From Paenibacillus glycanilyticus (lineage in GTDB: Bacteria > Bacillota > Bacilli > Paenibacillales > Paenibacillaceae), in assembly GCF_030161375.1 (NCBI RefSeq), contig NZ_BSSQ01000005.1:248001-312000 (forward strand): DNA of 64,000 nt, read 5' to 3'. The notes under the pieces are model-generated. The model was not told the DNA's origin. It did not search any database and saw only the letters and a list, made by a program, of their open reading frames with translations. Both the position numbers and the translations under genes were made by a program. Below are positions 16,702-26,391 of this stretch, in pieces (the first letter of the stretch is position 1; each line of letters opens with the position of its first letter).

Positions 16702-19572
16702 TTATAACGGTAGCTTTTTCGTTCTTACAATGGATACTTTGCCAGTTAGCGCTTCCGGCCATTTAACCTCAAGCTCAATATCCTCCGGCGCCGAAACGCG
16801 AATGGCCATCCCTTCGTCCCCGATGCTCCAATCTACTTCGATGGTGCCGCCGTTTGGCAACGGCACCGCGCCTCTCGCCCATGTCAAATCGCATGGATCC
16901 GGCTCGATCAGCACCTTATTCCAGCCGTCGCCGATCCGTTTCACCCCAAGCACCGTTCTGCCGAGGAAGTAAGCCGGACCAGCGGACCAAGCATGGCAAT
17001 GGCTGCGGGTGAGCAAATCGGCATTCGCCCGATTTTCCTTGAAGTTCGGGTACATTTCCCAGCAAGTTGTTGCATCATTATCTACCATGAGGCCATAGTT
17101 GCGGCGGATGTCATCCAGCATACGCGGTACTCGTCCCATCGCTTCCAGCGCTTCATAATAGAAGAAGGACATAAACGGACTTCCGATTTGCACGAATGAT
17201 GCCGGCGGTTCAATCAGATAAGATTCCAGCTTGTCTTGACGGTCTCCTTCAGCTACTCCGCTTAACAGCGCAACAACTTGCGTCTGCATGCTATAGATGT
17301 CCGAACGGCGGCCGTCCGCGTGAATACAATCGAGGTAAGCATCCCGCTCCTGATCCCACAGATGAACGTTTATCGCTTGAGCTAACCTGGAAGCCCGTTC
17401 TTTGAGCGGCTTCCCTTCGCTTGCTTGACCTGCCGATTCCGCCATAAGAGCGGCTTGGCGGAGCGTCTTGACCAGAAATAGATTCTGGTGGGTGACGATC
17501 CCTTCGTTCGGCTGGTCAATCGGCGCCCAGTCGAGAAGATTCCAACCCCGCATCTCGAGCAGTCCGTCCGCGTTAACATGGGTCAAGTAATGTTCAAGCG
17601 TAAAGCGGACATGCGGCCACATCTCGGCTGCGAAAGCTTTGTCACCTGTATGCTCCACGTATTCCATCGTTGCCAGCACCCAGAAAAACGTCCAGTTCGG
17701 AATGACGCTTGTCCATCCGCTTGGCACTTGATCCATATATAACGGAGATCTGTCCTTTGAACCCGGAACGAGACGCAAGCAACGTTTCACAATATCAAGC
17801 TCGCCAAAAACATAATAATTCACGAGCGCTTCGTTGCGACTGTCGCCAACCCAATAGGTTTGCTCGTAAGAAGGACAGTCGACGAACGTATCCTCCATGC
17901 AATTCCGGGTCGTATGCTGGCTAATCGCCCAAATGTCGTTCAGCAGCGGATCGGAGCTTTGGAACGTCCCCGCTTCCACAACCGGGTAAGTGCTCTGCAC
18001 CATATAGACCTCATGCAGTTTCACCGGGCCAGCCGTCCCTCTTATCGTTACGACCGCATAGCGGAAACCGCGCCGTACCGGCGACTCGTATTGTTGACGG
18101 CCTTCCCGGCAAATGTACCTGAACGTATTATCCAGACCAAACGTATGCTGGCGGAAATCGTTCTTCATATATTCAAGGCCGTATACATCAACAACCGTAC
18201 CGGCCGGAGCTTCAATCTTGAAGCCAAAAAATCCGGTACGCTGCTTGCCGAGGTCAATAACCAGCTCCGTGTCGCCATCCCGGAACTGAGGAATAACCCC
18301 ATACTGCTCAGTTGCCGTCAAGCAAGCATTCAAGCTAGGCGGCAACGCATACCGCTCGGCTACAGGACGCCATACGTTGGAGCCAAATACATCCTGGTCG
18401 GTATAATAAGCAGCAGCCAATGGACGAATCCAAGACTGAACGGACGCCAGTTCCTCCAATGAAGCCGCTCCTGCTGCTTGGATATAATGAGGCTCATTCC
18501 GGTCGATCTGTTTGTTTTCCCTAGTATCGATATATTCCGCATCGTCAAACGGCCCAACAAGCAGCCACGGCGTCTCCCCGGCAGAATCCGGCGATTGAAG
18601 CGAGAACTTCAGCTCCGAATGGATCGCCAGATGGTAAGCTCCCCCGTGATCGCCTTGCGTTATATCAAGCAACAAGAAATGGTCGCCGGCTTCCAGCTCT
18701 GCCTCATAGTAGCGCTCCGGATCAATGCCGTAACTCTTCTCTATGCGTTGTCCGTTGATCCATAGCTTCTCGCCCCGGGATTGCATAATGCCAACCGTCA
18801 CTTTCCCGGCTTCGGCCAGTGACAACGTTGTGGCAATGTAGCCCATATATTGAATCGGATTGGCATGCTCCTTCGACGCGGGGACCATCGCGTTCCGAAG
18901 ATCGATAGCAGCCGTATAGACCGGCGGCTTGACCTTTTGCAGCGACTCGATGCGGGAAGGATACAGCTTCTCTTCCGTCAGGAACGGAATATCGCGGGGG
19001 ATCAGGCTTGTCCATGGTCCCTCGCCGACTTCAGCAACGGCAGCAGCTTGCTCCCATAACGAATCATTATAACCCGGTTCGATCCAGTCCTCTTCGAGCT
19101 CTCTTGCGTCTATAATCTCCGCGAACCCTTGCTGGCAAGACATGCGTGGCGAAGAAGAATCCTGCCCCTTGAGCTTTGCCGTCTTCCAGGATGGGTCCGT
19201 AGCCGCAAGTACGTTGCCGCCTGATGAGATCTCAGCGAGCAAACCGCCTCTTCCGCGCAAATAATAGAAGTTGGTCACGCCAAAGTGCAAGACAAGGACA
19301 GCGATTGTATTCTTGCCTTCGGACCTTAGCAAATGACCAATCGAATACGTATCGAAGAACTGCTCCTCCGGCCAAGAGCGGACAGGGCCTCGTCCAATGC
19401 GAACCCCATTGACATAAGCCACATATCTGGAATCCGCGCTAATCCGCAGAACCGCATCTGCTGCCGTTTCCCGCGTTACGTCAAACGAAGAACGGAAGCA
19501 GCGCCATTCATTGCGGGGGCTTTCATCATTGCCTCCCCAAATCCATCCAGCTTTCCAAGTTGTCTCCTTCAT
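16702..19572 (-). CDS. Alpha-L-rhamnosidase (GH78)
   Basis: A 956-residue enzyme releasing terminal alpha-L-rhamnose. The N-terminal beta-sandwich (about 5-130) holds VLRISADSRYVAYVNGVRIG. The (alpha/alpha)6 catalytic domain starts near 530. The family signature here is DCPSYEQTYWVGDSRNE (565-581), in which Glu570 or nearby acidic residues would be the general acid; the usual Arg of DCPxRE is Tyr569. The Tyr substitution leaves exact specificity uncertain. No signal peptide, so the substrate is imported. A 16-bp gap to the upstream aldo/keto reductase and a terminator downstream define a two-gene unit. Confidence 0.85.
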   Translation of the reverse strand: MKETTWKAGWIWGGNDESPRNEWRCFRSSFDVTRETAADAVLRISADSRYVAYVNGVRIGRGPVRSWPEEQFFDTYSIGHLLRSEGKNTIAVLVLHFGVTNFYYLRGRGGLLAEISSGGNVLAATDPSWKTAKLKGQDSSSPRMSCQQGFAEIIDARELEEDWIEPGYNDSLWEQAAAVAEVGEGPWTSLIPRDIPFLTEEKLYPSRIESLQKVKPPVYTAAIDLRNAMVPASKEHANPIQYMGYIATTLSLAEAGKVTVGIMQSRGEKLWINGQRIEKSYGIDPERYYEAELEAGDHFLLLDITQGDHGGAYHLAIHSELKFSLQSPDSAGETPWLLVGPFDDAEYIDTRENKQIDRNEPHYIQAAGAASLEELASVQSWIRPLAAAYYTDQDVFGSNVWRPVAERYALPPSLNACLTATEQYGVIPQFRDGDTELVIDLGKQRTGFFGFKIEAPAGTVVDVYGLEYMKNDFRQHTFGLDNTFRYICREGRQQYESPVRRGFRYAVVTIRGTAGPVKLHEVYMVQSTYPVVEAGTFQSSDPLLNDIWAISQHTTRNCMEDTFVDCPSYEQTYWVGDSRNEALVNYYVFGELDIVKRCLRLVPGSKDRSPLYMDQVPSGWTSVIPNWTFFWVLATMEYVEHTGDKAFAAEMWPHVRFTLEHYLTHVNADGLLEMRGWNLLDWAPIDQPNEGIVTHQNLFLVKTLRQAALMAESAGQASEGKPLKERASRLAQAINVHLWDQERDAYLDCIHADGRRSDIYSMQTQVVALLSGVAEGDRQDKLESYLIEPPASFVQIGSPFMSFFYYEALEAMGRVPRMLDDIRRNYGLMVDNDATTCWEMYPNFKENRANADLLTRSHCHAWSAGPAYFLGRTVLGVKRIGDGWNKVLIEPDPCDLTWARGAVPLPNGGTIEVDWSIGDEGMAIRVSAPEDIELEVKWPEALTGKVSIVRTKKLPL

Positions 19573-19588
19573 TGCTGCCCCTCCAGGT

Positions 19589-20563
19589 TCATGATTGAAG
19601 CGCTTGTCTGATTAGCTCGACCTCTTGTGCGGTCAAAGGTTTGCCCGCTGCCCCGGCATTGGATTCCACTTGACGGGTATTTTTAAACCCTGGAATCACG
19701 CATGCATTCGGAGACTGCGCTAGAGCATATTGAATCGCAACCCTGACCAGATCCTGCGTCTCATGTCCGAGATGCTCTTTGATCGGCTGAAGCTGCTTGC
19801 GAATCTCCAGTAAACGGCTCTTCGTATAGGATTGATTAGTAGAGCGAATATCTCCCTCGCCGAATTGAGGCGGATTGTCCGGATCAAACTTATCCAGCAG
19901 CAACCCTTGGGCAAGCGGTCCGAACATGACCATGCCGAGATTTTGTTCTTGCGCCCACTTGAATAGATTGGTTCCCTGTCTATCAAACTCACTGCCAAAA
20001 GCATTGTAATGGAATTGCAGCACATCCGGACGCGTAACCGGACATACCCGCATAAAATCGGCATAGCTGTAAGCAGATTGGCCAATGACGCGGATTTTCC
20101 CTTCTTTTTGAAGCTCGCGCATCGTATCGGCCGCTTCCTCCAAATAGAGATCCTCCGGTCCAAAATTGGTATTATGGAAATAAAAAAGGTCCACGTAATC
20201 CGTACCTAGATTCGTAAGCGTTTGCTCCAATTGATGTCGAATATGTACCGGCTGCATCGCATTAGGCGCGGTTCCTCTGAACCAACCGACTTTGGAAGCC
20301 ACAACAACGGAATCACGCGGCACGTCTTTCAAGAACCTGCCTATAACTCTCTCGGAATGACCGTCACCGTATACATCCGCCGTATCCAGATGGTTAATGC
20401 CCAAATCATGGGCTCTGCGGAGACCCGCTAGCGATTCGTTATCATCGTTACCGGACCAGCCAACAGGTTCCCCATCCCGCCAGGACGGCCCTCCTATTGC
20501 CCAGCAGCCCAAACTAACTTCGCTTACCCGCAAGTTCGATTTCCCTAATATCCGATATTCCAT
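19589..20563 (-). CDS. Aldo/keto reductase
   Basis: A 324-residue NAD(P)H-dependent oxidoreductase of the TIM-barrel AKR family. HLDTADVYGDG, VASKVGW and YVDLFYFHNTN supply the Asp, Tyr, Lys and His of the catalytic tetrad. SPNACVIPGFKN is the cofactor-binding region. Of three clustered start codons, the ATG at 20,563 is favoured by GAGGTG six bases upstream. Co-transcription with the rhamnosidase suggests reduction of an aldose or keto-sugar released from a rhamnoside, but AKR substrates cannot be predicted reliably. Confidence 0.88.
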   Translation of the reverse strand: MEYRILGKSNLRVSEVSLGCWAIGGPSWRDGEPVGWSGNDDNESLAGLRRAHDLGINHLDTADVYGDGHSERVIGRFLKDVPRDSVVVASKVGWFRGTAPNAMQPVHIRHQLEQTLTNLGTDYVDLFYFHNTNFGPEDLYLEEAADTMRELQKEGKIRVIGQSAYSYADFMRVCPVTRPDVLQFHYNAFGSEFDRQGTNLFKWAQEQNLGMVMFGPLAQGLLLDKFDPDNPPQFGEGDIRSTNQSYTKSRLLEIRKQLQPIKEHLGHETQDLVRVAIQYALAQSPNACVIPGFKNTRQVESNAGAAGKPLTAQEVELIRQALQS

Positions 20564-20591
20564 GATCATCACCTCATAGAGTCATTTAGAT

Positions 20592-20635
20592 ATTTGATAT
20601 AACATATGATGCAAAGCTATTATAGCATTTGATAT
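20592..20635 (-). promoter_or_regulatory. Promoter of the AKR-rhamnosidase operon with direct repeats
   Basis: ATTATA at 20,619-20,624 reads TATAAT on the minus strand and is the likely -10. It is flanked by two exact copies of ATTTGATAT (20,592-20,600 and 20,627-20,635), 35 bp apart, positioned as a pair of operators. No good -35 is seen, which fits an activator-dependent promoter. Confidence 0.5.
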
Positions 20636-20685
20636 CTTTCACGTTCACTGCGGGAATGCGACATAAATACTTATGAATTCAGACA

Positions 20686-21216
20686 TCATTTTGGTTTCAA
20701 CAACCAATTGACCGCGTCCAGCAGATCTTCTGCCACATATTCCGGCGTTGCCTGTTCATACCATTTATCCCGGTACAAGTCGAGTGAGGATTTGCCCCAG
20801 CCTGTTTGAACGATTATTTTTCTTGCTCCTACCGCCGCGGCAGCTAGCATGTCGGTTGAACCTACGTCTCCAATGACGACGCATTGGGTTAAATCCAACT
20901 GATGCTCCGCTGCAGCCTTTAGGAGCATTCCGGGGCGTGGCTTATGGCATTCACAGCCTTCTTCAGGTTCATGAGGGCAAATATAAACAGCGTCAAAGCC
21001 ATAACTTTCGAATTCTTCATGAAACTCCGCTTCCGTTGCTAGACCTTTAGCAATGTTGTGCTGATTGGTGAGCGCGATCGCTTGGATAGAGTGAGCTTTC
21101 AAGAGCTCCAATGCCTCCATCGTTGAAGGGAATAACCGAAAATCCCGCGGGTGAATAAATCGCCCCGTTCCGCCTAATGTTCCATCCCGGTCAATAAAAA
21201 CAGCTTGAATCGTCAT
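20686..21216 (-). CDS. HAD-superfamily phosphatase (HAD-IIIA, GmhB/HisB-like)
   Basis: A 176-residue phosphatase. DRDGTLGG near the N-terminus is motif I with the Asp nucleophile. TNQ is motif II and GDVGSTDMLAA motif IV. CPHEPEEGCECHKPRPGM is the zinc-binding loop of GmhB/HisB phosphatases. The start at the ATG preceded by AAAGGAGGA removes 16 unlikely residues. Substrate could be a sugar bisphosphate or histidinol phosphate; no heptose or histidine genes are nearby. A terminator upstream separates it from the nagZ operon. Confidence 0.85.
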   Translation of the reverse strand: MTIQAVFIDRDGTLGGTGRFIHPRDFRLFPSTMEALELLKAHSIQAIALTNQHNIAKGLATEAEFHEEFESYGFDAVYICPHEPEEGCECHKPRPGMLLKAAAEHQLDLTQCVVIGDVGSTDMLAAAAVGARKIIVQTGWGKSSLDLYRDKWYEQATPEYVAEDLLDAVNWLLKPK

Positions 21217-21234
21217 AGGAGTCCTCCTTTGGAA

Positions 21235-21285
21235 GAAAAAAATGCAAATGCCCCTTAAGGTCATTCTAGACCATAAGGGGCATTT
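21235..21285 (-). terminator. Rho-independent terminator after the nagZ operon
   Basis: AAATGCCCCTTAAGGTC pairs with GACCATAAGGGGCATTT. On the minus strand the stem is followed by GCATTTTTTTC. It ends the six-gene operon starting at 29.8 kb. Confidence 0.88.
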
Positions 21286-21288
21286 CCT

Positions 21289-22896
21289 TTACAACGTGAC
21301 ATTCCAGCCAAACGGATATTGCTCGGATAGATCTAGCGGCAATTGGCCTGTTGGCTTAAGCTCGCCGGTTAATGCCTTGGCCGCCGATTCCAAGGCAAGC
21401 GGACGGCACTCATACACCGCAAGGTAAGCCTTGGCATCCGGGTATACCTTCAGATCGAGCGGATTGCGAACGGATACGGCAACGGTACGTTCACCTGCCA
21501 GCCGAATGACCTGCTGGGCAATCTCGCGTTCGATCAGATGTTTGGTCGCATCATAAGTAACTAAGACAATCTGCTCGAATGCATCCAGATCCGCAAGCGG
21601 ATGATTGCCGCTCATCAAACGCTCCTCGACTTGATCCATGCGAACCTTCAGGAAATCGCCAAGCGTCCCATCGCCGGATAACATCTCATCGGCAACCGAT
21701 ACCGGCTTAATATCCGGCCACAACACAAGCGTACGGGCTTCCCGGTCAAGCGGCAATAAAGCTCCTTCGTTCTTCACGAGCGTCGCGGACGCTTCGCTCC
21801 ATTGCCGGGCAACCGCTTTGCTTGCTTCGGTAGCAAGCTTTGGTTCCACCTCTTCCCACGACAGGAGCGGCACATCGATCTCGTAGTCCTGTTTCAGCTG
21901 CATAACACGCGCAACGGACTCGTCGATCCGGGCTTCAGACAATTCTCCGTTCTCCACGGCAGCAACAACCGCTTCAAGCGCGGCAACCTGCTTCTCATGC
22001 GTATGGCTGACAAGCACCATATCCGCGCCGGCCTGAATGGCCATGACCGCACCTTTCTCTGGACCGTAAAATCTGTCAATCGCGTCCATCTCGAGGCAAT
22101 CCGTTACGATAACTCCCTTGTAACCAAGCTCCCCGCGAAGCAAACCGGTTAGAACCGGCTGCGATAACGTGGACGGTTTCCCCGAAGGATCCAGCGCAGG
22201 CAAGCAGACATGAGCCGTCATCACCGCTGCCGTCCCCGCCGCTATCGCCGCTTGGAACGGTGCGAGTTCAATGGCATCAAGTCTCTCACGGCTATGAGGG
22301 ATGACCGGCAAATCATGGTGAGAATCAACCGCCGTATCCCCGTGCCCCGGAAAATGCTTGACCGTTGCCGCTACCTTGGATGCCTGATAGCCTAACAAAG
22401 CAGCTTTCCCAAGCTCTCCAACGACCTGCGGACGATCGCTGTAGGAACGGACATTAATAACCGGATTATCCGGGTTGTTGTTGACATCAAGACATGGAGC
22501 ATAGTTCATGGTCACCCCGAGCAGACGAAGTTCTTCGCCGCATACGCGTGCCGTTTCGCCGGCTCCTTCCGCCAAGCCCGCCGCGCCAAGCGCCATGTTG
22601 CCCGGCATTAGCGTTACGCCTTCCACAATGCGGGCAACCATTCCGCCCTCTTGGTCAATAGCCACAAGCACATTCGGACGGCCGGCCCGGTCAGCAATAT
22701 TTTTCAGCGAACCGGATAGTTCATGAACCTGCCGCGCATTGCGCACATTGCGTCCAAAATAAATCGTTCCGCCAATCCCGTATTTCTCGATTAAGGAGGT
22801 GATTTCCACCGTTGGCTCGTAACCGTGAAATCCGAAAACAAACAGCTGGCCAACCTTCTCCCTAAGCGTCCATTCCTTCCAATTCCGCTCTCCCAT
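21289..22896 (-). CDS. nagZ: Beta-N-acetylhexosaminidase (GH3, NagZ-like)
   Basis: A 535-residue GH3 enzyme that removes terminal GlcNAc from chito-oligosaccharides or muropeptides. KHFPGHGDTAVDSHHDLP (from residue 180) contains the Asp-His dyad unique to NagZ-type enzymes. VTDCLEMDAI carries the nucleophile Asp266. A C-terminal extension of about 200 residues, as in Bacillus NagZ, follows the barrel. There is no signal peptide, so it acts on imported sugars. The start is taken at the ATG with AAGGGG 9 bases upstream. It ends an operon of sugar transporter and YesM/YesN genes, which points to uptake of GlcNAc-containing oligosaccharide. Confidence 0.88.
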   Translation of the reverse strand: MGERNWKEWTLREKVGQLFVFGFHGYEPTVEITSLIEKYGIGGTIYFGRNVRNARQVHELSGSLKNIADRAGRPNVLVAIDQEGGMVARIVEGVTLMPGNMALGAAGLAEGAGETARVCGEELRLLGVTMNYAPCLDVNNNPDNPVINVRSYSDRPQVVGELGKAALLGYQASKVAATVKHFPGHGDTAVDSHHDLPVIPHSRERLDAIELAPFQAAIAAGTAAVMTAHVCLPALDPSGKPSTLSQPVLTGLLRGELGYKGVIVTDCLEMDAIDRFYGPEKGAVMAIQAGADMVLVSHTHEKQVAALEAVVAAVENGELSEARIDESVARVMQLKQDYEIDVPLLSWEEVEPKLATEASKAVARQWSEASATLVKNEGALLPLDREARTLVLWPDIKPVSVADEMLSGDGTLGDFLKVRMDQVEERLMSGNHPLADLDAFEQIVLVTYDATKHLIEREIAQQVIRLAGERTVAVSVRNPLDLKVYPDAKAYLAVYECRPLALESAAKALTGELKPTGQLPLDLSEQYPFGWNVTL

Positions 22897-22925
22897 TCGC
22901 CGCATCCCCTTCTTCAAACGATGAT

Positions 22926-24548
22926 CTAGCTCTCTGCCTGAACGGAATCACCTTGATGCTTGTTCCGGTAATCCGTCGGATTCTCCCCCGTGTATTTCAT
23001 AAATACTTTCGTGAAATATCTGCGTTCCGCATACCCAACTTCCTTGGCGATTTGAGCAATGCTCTTCATCGTATCGGCAAGCAGCGACTTCGCCTTCTCC
23101 ATCCGCTGGCGGGTTACATATTCGATAAAAGTCTCGTTATACGTTTGTTTGAACAACAAGCTGAAATAAGAGGTGCTTAAACCCACATGGGTTGCCGCCT
23201 CTTCCACGCTTAAATCCCGGTACAGGTTGCGGCCAAGGAAAGATTTGGCTTCCGCCATCGAACGCTCGGATTGTTTTTTCTTATCCGTCGATTTGTCGGC
23301 AACCGCCTTGGTCACCTGCAGAATGACGGACAGCAAATCCTTGATGCCAAACCTCCGGTCGAGTTTCAGCCACAGCAGATCTTCCTGTTCGCGCGAAAAA
23401 ATGCCCATTTCTTTCGTCTCGCGCATCAAGTTTAATACGAAGAAATGCAGCATCGGCTTGAAGCGTCCAAGCGAGGTTTCATTCATCAGCTGCAGTTGCG
23501 TCGTCAGATGCTTCAGCTCGTCGTCAACAACAACCGTATCGCCTCGCTTCACGGCGCCAATCAGCTTCTCGGACGTATCCCAGAACGCTTGATCCTCGCG
23601 CGACGAACCCGCCAGGTCATTCGGATAAACCGTTATCGCCTCCTGCAACGGAGTGAGTTGCATCCCTTGCTGCACTAGCTTATAAGCTTGGGACAAAGCG
23701 GTAATATCGGCGTATTCCCTGTAAATTCCCGCATAAAGCGATAGCTTGACGTGATTTTTCACGGCGCTTAGGAGCAGTTCTGTCCAACCGGAAATCTGCT
23801 TCATGTCATACGCCTGCGATGGTTCGCTTTCAATCAGCACGCACCATTCGCCGTCCCGAATTTGAATAACGGCATGATGAAGGCCGTTCTGCTGCAGCTT
23901 CTCCCGAAGGACATTGCATACCGCGAAATTCCACAACTTCCGCTCTTTGTCCGACCATTCGCGCCAATCCTTGGTCCGCTCCGAGCTGACGTCGAGATCA
24001 AACACGATCAACGCGTATTTCTTGTCCAGCTCCTGCTCTTCCCCGCTGAATAGCCAATTGCCGCTTGTGACTTCCGTGTAATCCATCAATATATCGTACA
24101 AAACTTTTTCGCTAGCCAGATCGATCATCCGGCCAATCTTTTGTTTTTCTTCGTTCAGCTGCTTTTTCTTCTGGCGTTGGTTCGCCATTACCCGGGCAAT
24201 AACTCCCGTTAATTCGTCATATGGTATAGGCTTTAAGACATAATCCTTCACGCCGTATTGAATAGCTGCCCGGGTATAAGCAAAATCCTGATAACCGGAC
24301 AACATAATAATGTCGCTTTCCGTCCCTTTTTCCCGAATATGCCTGACGAGCTCAAGTCCATCCATGACCGGCATCCGAATATCGCATAACACGAGATCAA
24401 ACGATTCCGACTCTAGAAGCTCAAGAGCCTCCATTCCGTTTTTTGCCGTCCCGCCAACGGTTAAGCCAAGCATTTCCCATGGAATGACCTTCTCGAGATT
24501 CCTAGTAATATGCGGCTCATCATCTACGAGCAATACTTTGCCGTTCAT
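22926..24548 (-). CDS. Response regulator with AraC-type DNA-binding domain (YesN-like)
   Basis: 540 residues. An N-terminal receiver domain (VLLVDDEPH, phosphoacceptor Asp56 in CDIRMP, KPI for the conserved Lys) is followed by a linker region and a C-terminal AraC double helix-turn-helix (about 440-530; LSVEEAATHVGLSTSYFSLL, SIAQIAKEVGYAERRYFTKV). Its start overlaps the kinase stop as ATGA. It likely activates the binding-protein promoter at the head of the same operon in response to the sugar. Confidence 0.92.
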   Translation of the reverse strand: MNGKVLLVDDEPHITRNLEKVIPWEMLGLTVGGTAKNGMEALELLESESFDLVLCDIRMPVMDGLELVRHIREKGTESDIIMLSGYQDFAYTRAAIQYGVKDYVLKPIPYDELTGVIARVMANQRQKKKQLNEEKQKIGRMIDLASEKVLYDILMDYTEVTSGNWLFSGEEQELDKKYALIVFDLDVSSERTKDWREWSDKERKLWNFAVCNVLREKLQQNGLHHAVIQIRDGEWCVLIESEPSQAYDMKQISGWTELLLSAVKNHVKLSLYAGIYREYADITALSQAYKLVQQGMQLTPLQEAITVYPNDLAGSSREDQAFWDTSEKLIGAVKRGDTVVVDDELKHLTTQLQLMNETSLGRFKPMLHFFVLNLMRETKEMGIFSREQEDLLWLKLDRRFGIKDLLSVILQVTKAVADKSTDKKKQSERSMAEAKSFLGRNLYRDLSVEEAATHVGLSTSYFSLLFKQTYNETFIEYVTRQRMEKAKSLLADTMKSIAQIAKEVGYAERRYFTKVFMKYTGENPTDYRNKHQGDSVQAES

Positions 24549-26365
24549 AATCGTTCACCTCGATTTTTTGGGATGGTGCAGCGGATCACCGTGCCGTATC
24601 CTTCCGCGCTGCAAATCCTTAATCCGTAAGATGGACCATAATGAATGCGAAGGCGATCCGCTACGTTCCGGAGCCCCAGTCCCCGCCGTTCTCCAAGCTC
24701 TGCGGCATTGCGCCGTTTGCCGCTTGGCAGCTGCTGCTCTCTTTCAGCGAACTTCTTGAGCGTCTGCTCGTTCATGCCATGTCCATTATCGCTGACCATA
24801 ATAACTATCTGATGCGCTTCGACGATAACTTCGATCGTAATGATGCCAATTCCGTCTTCGAGCCCTTCAAAGCCATGTTGGATACTATTCTCAACGAGCG
24901 GTTGAAGCGTAAGCTTAAGGATAGAATAATCAAACGCCTCTTCCGATACGTTCAATTCATAAGTAAATAAATCCTCGAATCGGTATTTTTGAATTTCCAG
25001 ATAACTGCGGACATGCTCAATTTCCTGGCTTAGGTAAATCTCTTCGGTATGATGCATGCTCGTGCGCAGCAGATTGCTTAAACGACGCACCATCATCATA
25101 ATTTTACCGCCTTCATTTTGCGCGGCAAGGGCATTGATAGACTCCAGCGTATTAAACAAGAAATGCGGCTTGATCTGCGCCTGCATCAACATCATCTCGG
25201 CATGTTGCTTGCGTTCCTGTTCGGTTCGAACTTCGGTCAGAAGCTCGCCGATCCGCTCTACCATGCTGTTGAAGCTATTAGCAAGAAGCACCGTCTCGTC
25301 TTTCCCTTGCGCATTAACTCTAATATCAAGAAGACCTTGCTCCACTAGACGCATTTTGCGGACGACTTTAATAATGCTTTTGGCTACCCGGTTCACGAAG
25401 AAGATGTTGAACAAGATCGCGGACAAAATACAAAGGATCGTAATCATGCCGATCCATTGGACAAAACGTTCATTTTCGTTCGTCAGATTATCCCAAGACT
25501 TCACCGATACGAGAACCCAACCACTAAACCCGAGATTATACGAGGAGACGAGACTGTCTTCCCCGTCAAACCGCAACCTTGCGCTTGAGTAATCGGCGGT
25601 CTTTTGCGGCAAAGCGCTGGAATATTCCGATATATTCGTTCCTTCGAAATGTTTATTGCTATCAAGCATCACAAGGCCTTCGGAGTTCACGATCACATAT
25701 CTGGAATTTGGGCCTTCCGCCGCCGGATTGAGGAAGGTATTCAGCATGGAATACACTTCTTCCGTCTTGTATTGCGTGATCATAAGCCCTAAGTCGTCTA
25801 GCGTCTCATAATCTTTAACAAGCCTCAGCTGGGTAAAAAGCGGCGGTTCTACGCCCGTCAGCTCCTGATGCTCGTAAGGGCCAATCCACTTCGGACGGCC
25901 TCCCAATTGAATCGTTTCATTATATAAGGACTGGTCCTTGAGCGCCTCAAACGCGATAGGCCGAAACGTCGTAGGATCATTGCGGAATGCGCGGAACATC
26001 GTGCCGTCCATCGCGTACAGCACCACGTAGCTGACCGCCGGATGCTGGAACAGAATCCGCTTCATTTCCTTTTCCGATTGGTTAATGGCAATTAGGGTGC
26101 TTGCGTCATCGCTGGAATAATATTTCGTGTAATTCAGCGTATCCTGCACCTCGGAGCTCGTTAAATTACCGTCGGAGAGCTGATCAAGTTCTTTGAAGAA
26201 ATACTTGATATTCCCTCCGACAGCCTTGAGTGAGATTTCGGTCTGCTCGCTGTATTTTTTCTCCAGGACGGTTTCCGTGTTCAGAAAAGATACGATACCA
26301 AGTCCAATCATCGGAAACACAACCAGAAGGATAAAAGCAAGCATCAGCTTTGGTCTCAAGTTCAT
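24545..26365 (-). CDS. Sensor histidine kinase (YesM-like)
   Basis: 606 residues. A membrane segment at about 7-28, an extracellular Cache-like sensor (about 30-295), a second membrane segment (about 300-320) and a HAMP region precede the His_kinase motif QIKPHFLFNTLESINALA and a GHKL ATPase domain (LTLQPLVENSIQHG, SDNGHGM, GLGLRNVADRL). It phosphorylates the adjacent YesN-like regulator. The extracellular part probably sees the loaded binding protein or the sugar itself. Confidence 0.92.
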   Translation of the reverse strand: MNLRPKLMLAFILLVVFPMIGLGIVSFLNTETVLEKKYSEQTEISLKAVGGNIKYFFKELDQLSDGNLTSSEVQDTLNYTKYYSSDDASTLIAINQSEKEMKRILFQHPAVSYVVLYAMDGTMFRAFRNDPTTFRPIAFEALKDQSLYNETIQLGGRPKWIGPYEHQELTGVEPPLFTQLRLVKDYETLDDLGLMITQYKTEEVYSMLNTFLNPAAEGPNSRYVIVNSEGLVMLDSNKHFEGTNISEYSSALPQKTADYSSARLRFDGEDSLVSSYNLGFSGWVLVSVKSWDNLTNENERFVQWIGMITILCILSAILFNIFFVNRVAKSIIKVVRKMRLVEQGLLDIRVNAQGKDETVLLANSFNSMVERIGELLTEVRTEQERKQHAEMMLMQAQIKPHFLFNTLESINALAAQNEGGKIMMMVRRLSNLLRTSMHHTEEIYLSQEIEHVRSYLEIQKYRFEDLFTYELNVSEEAFDYSILKLTLQPLVENSIQHGFEGLEDGIGIITIEVIVEAHQIVIMVSDNGHGMNEQTLKKFAEREQQLPSGKRRNAAELGERRGLGLRNVADRLRIHYGPSYGLRICSAEGYGTVIRCTIPKNRGERL

Positions 26366-26391
26366 CTAGCGGGCTCCTTCCGATATGTCTG

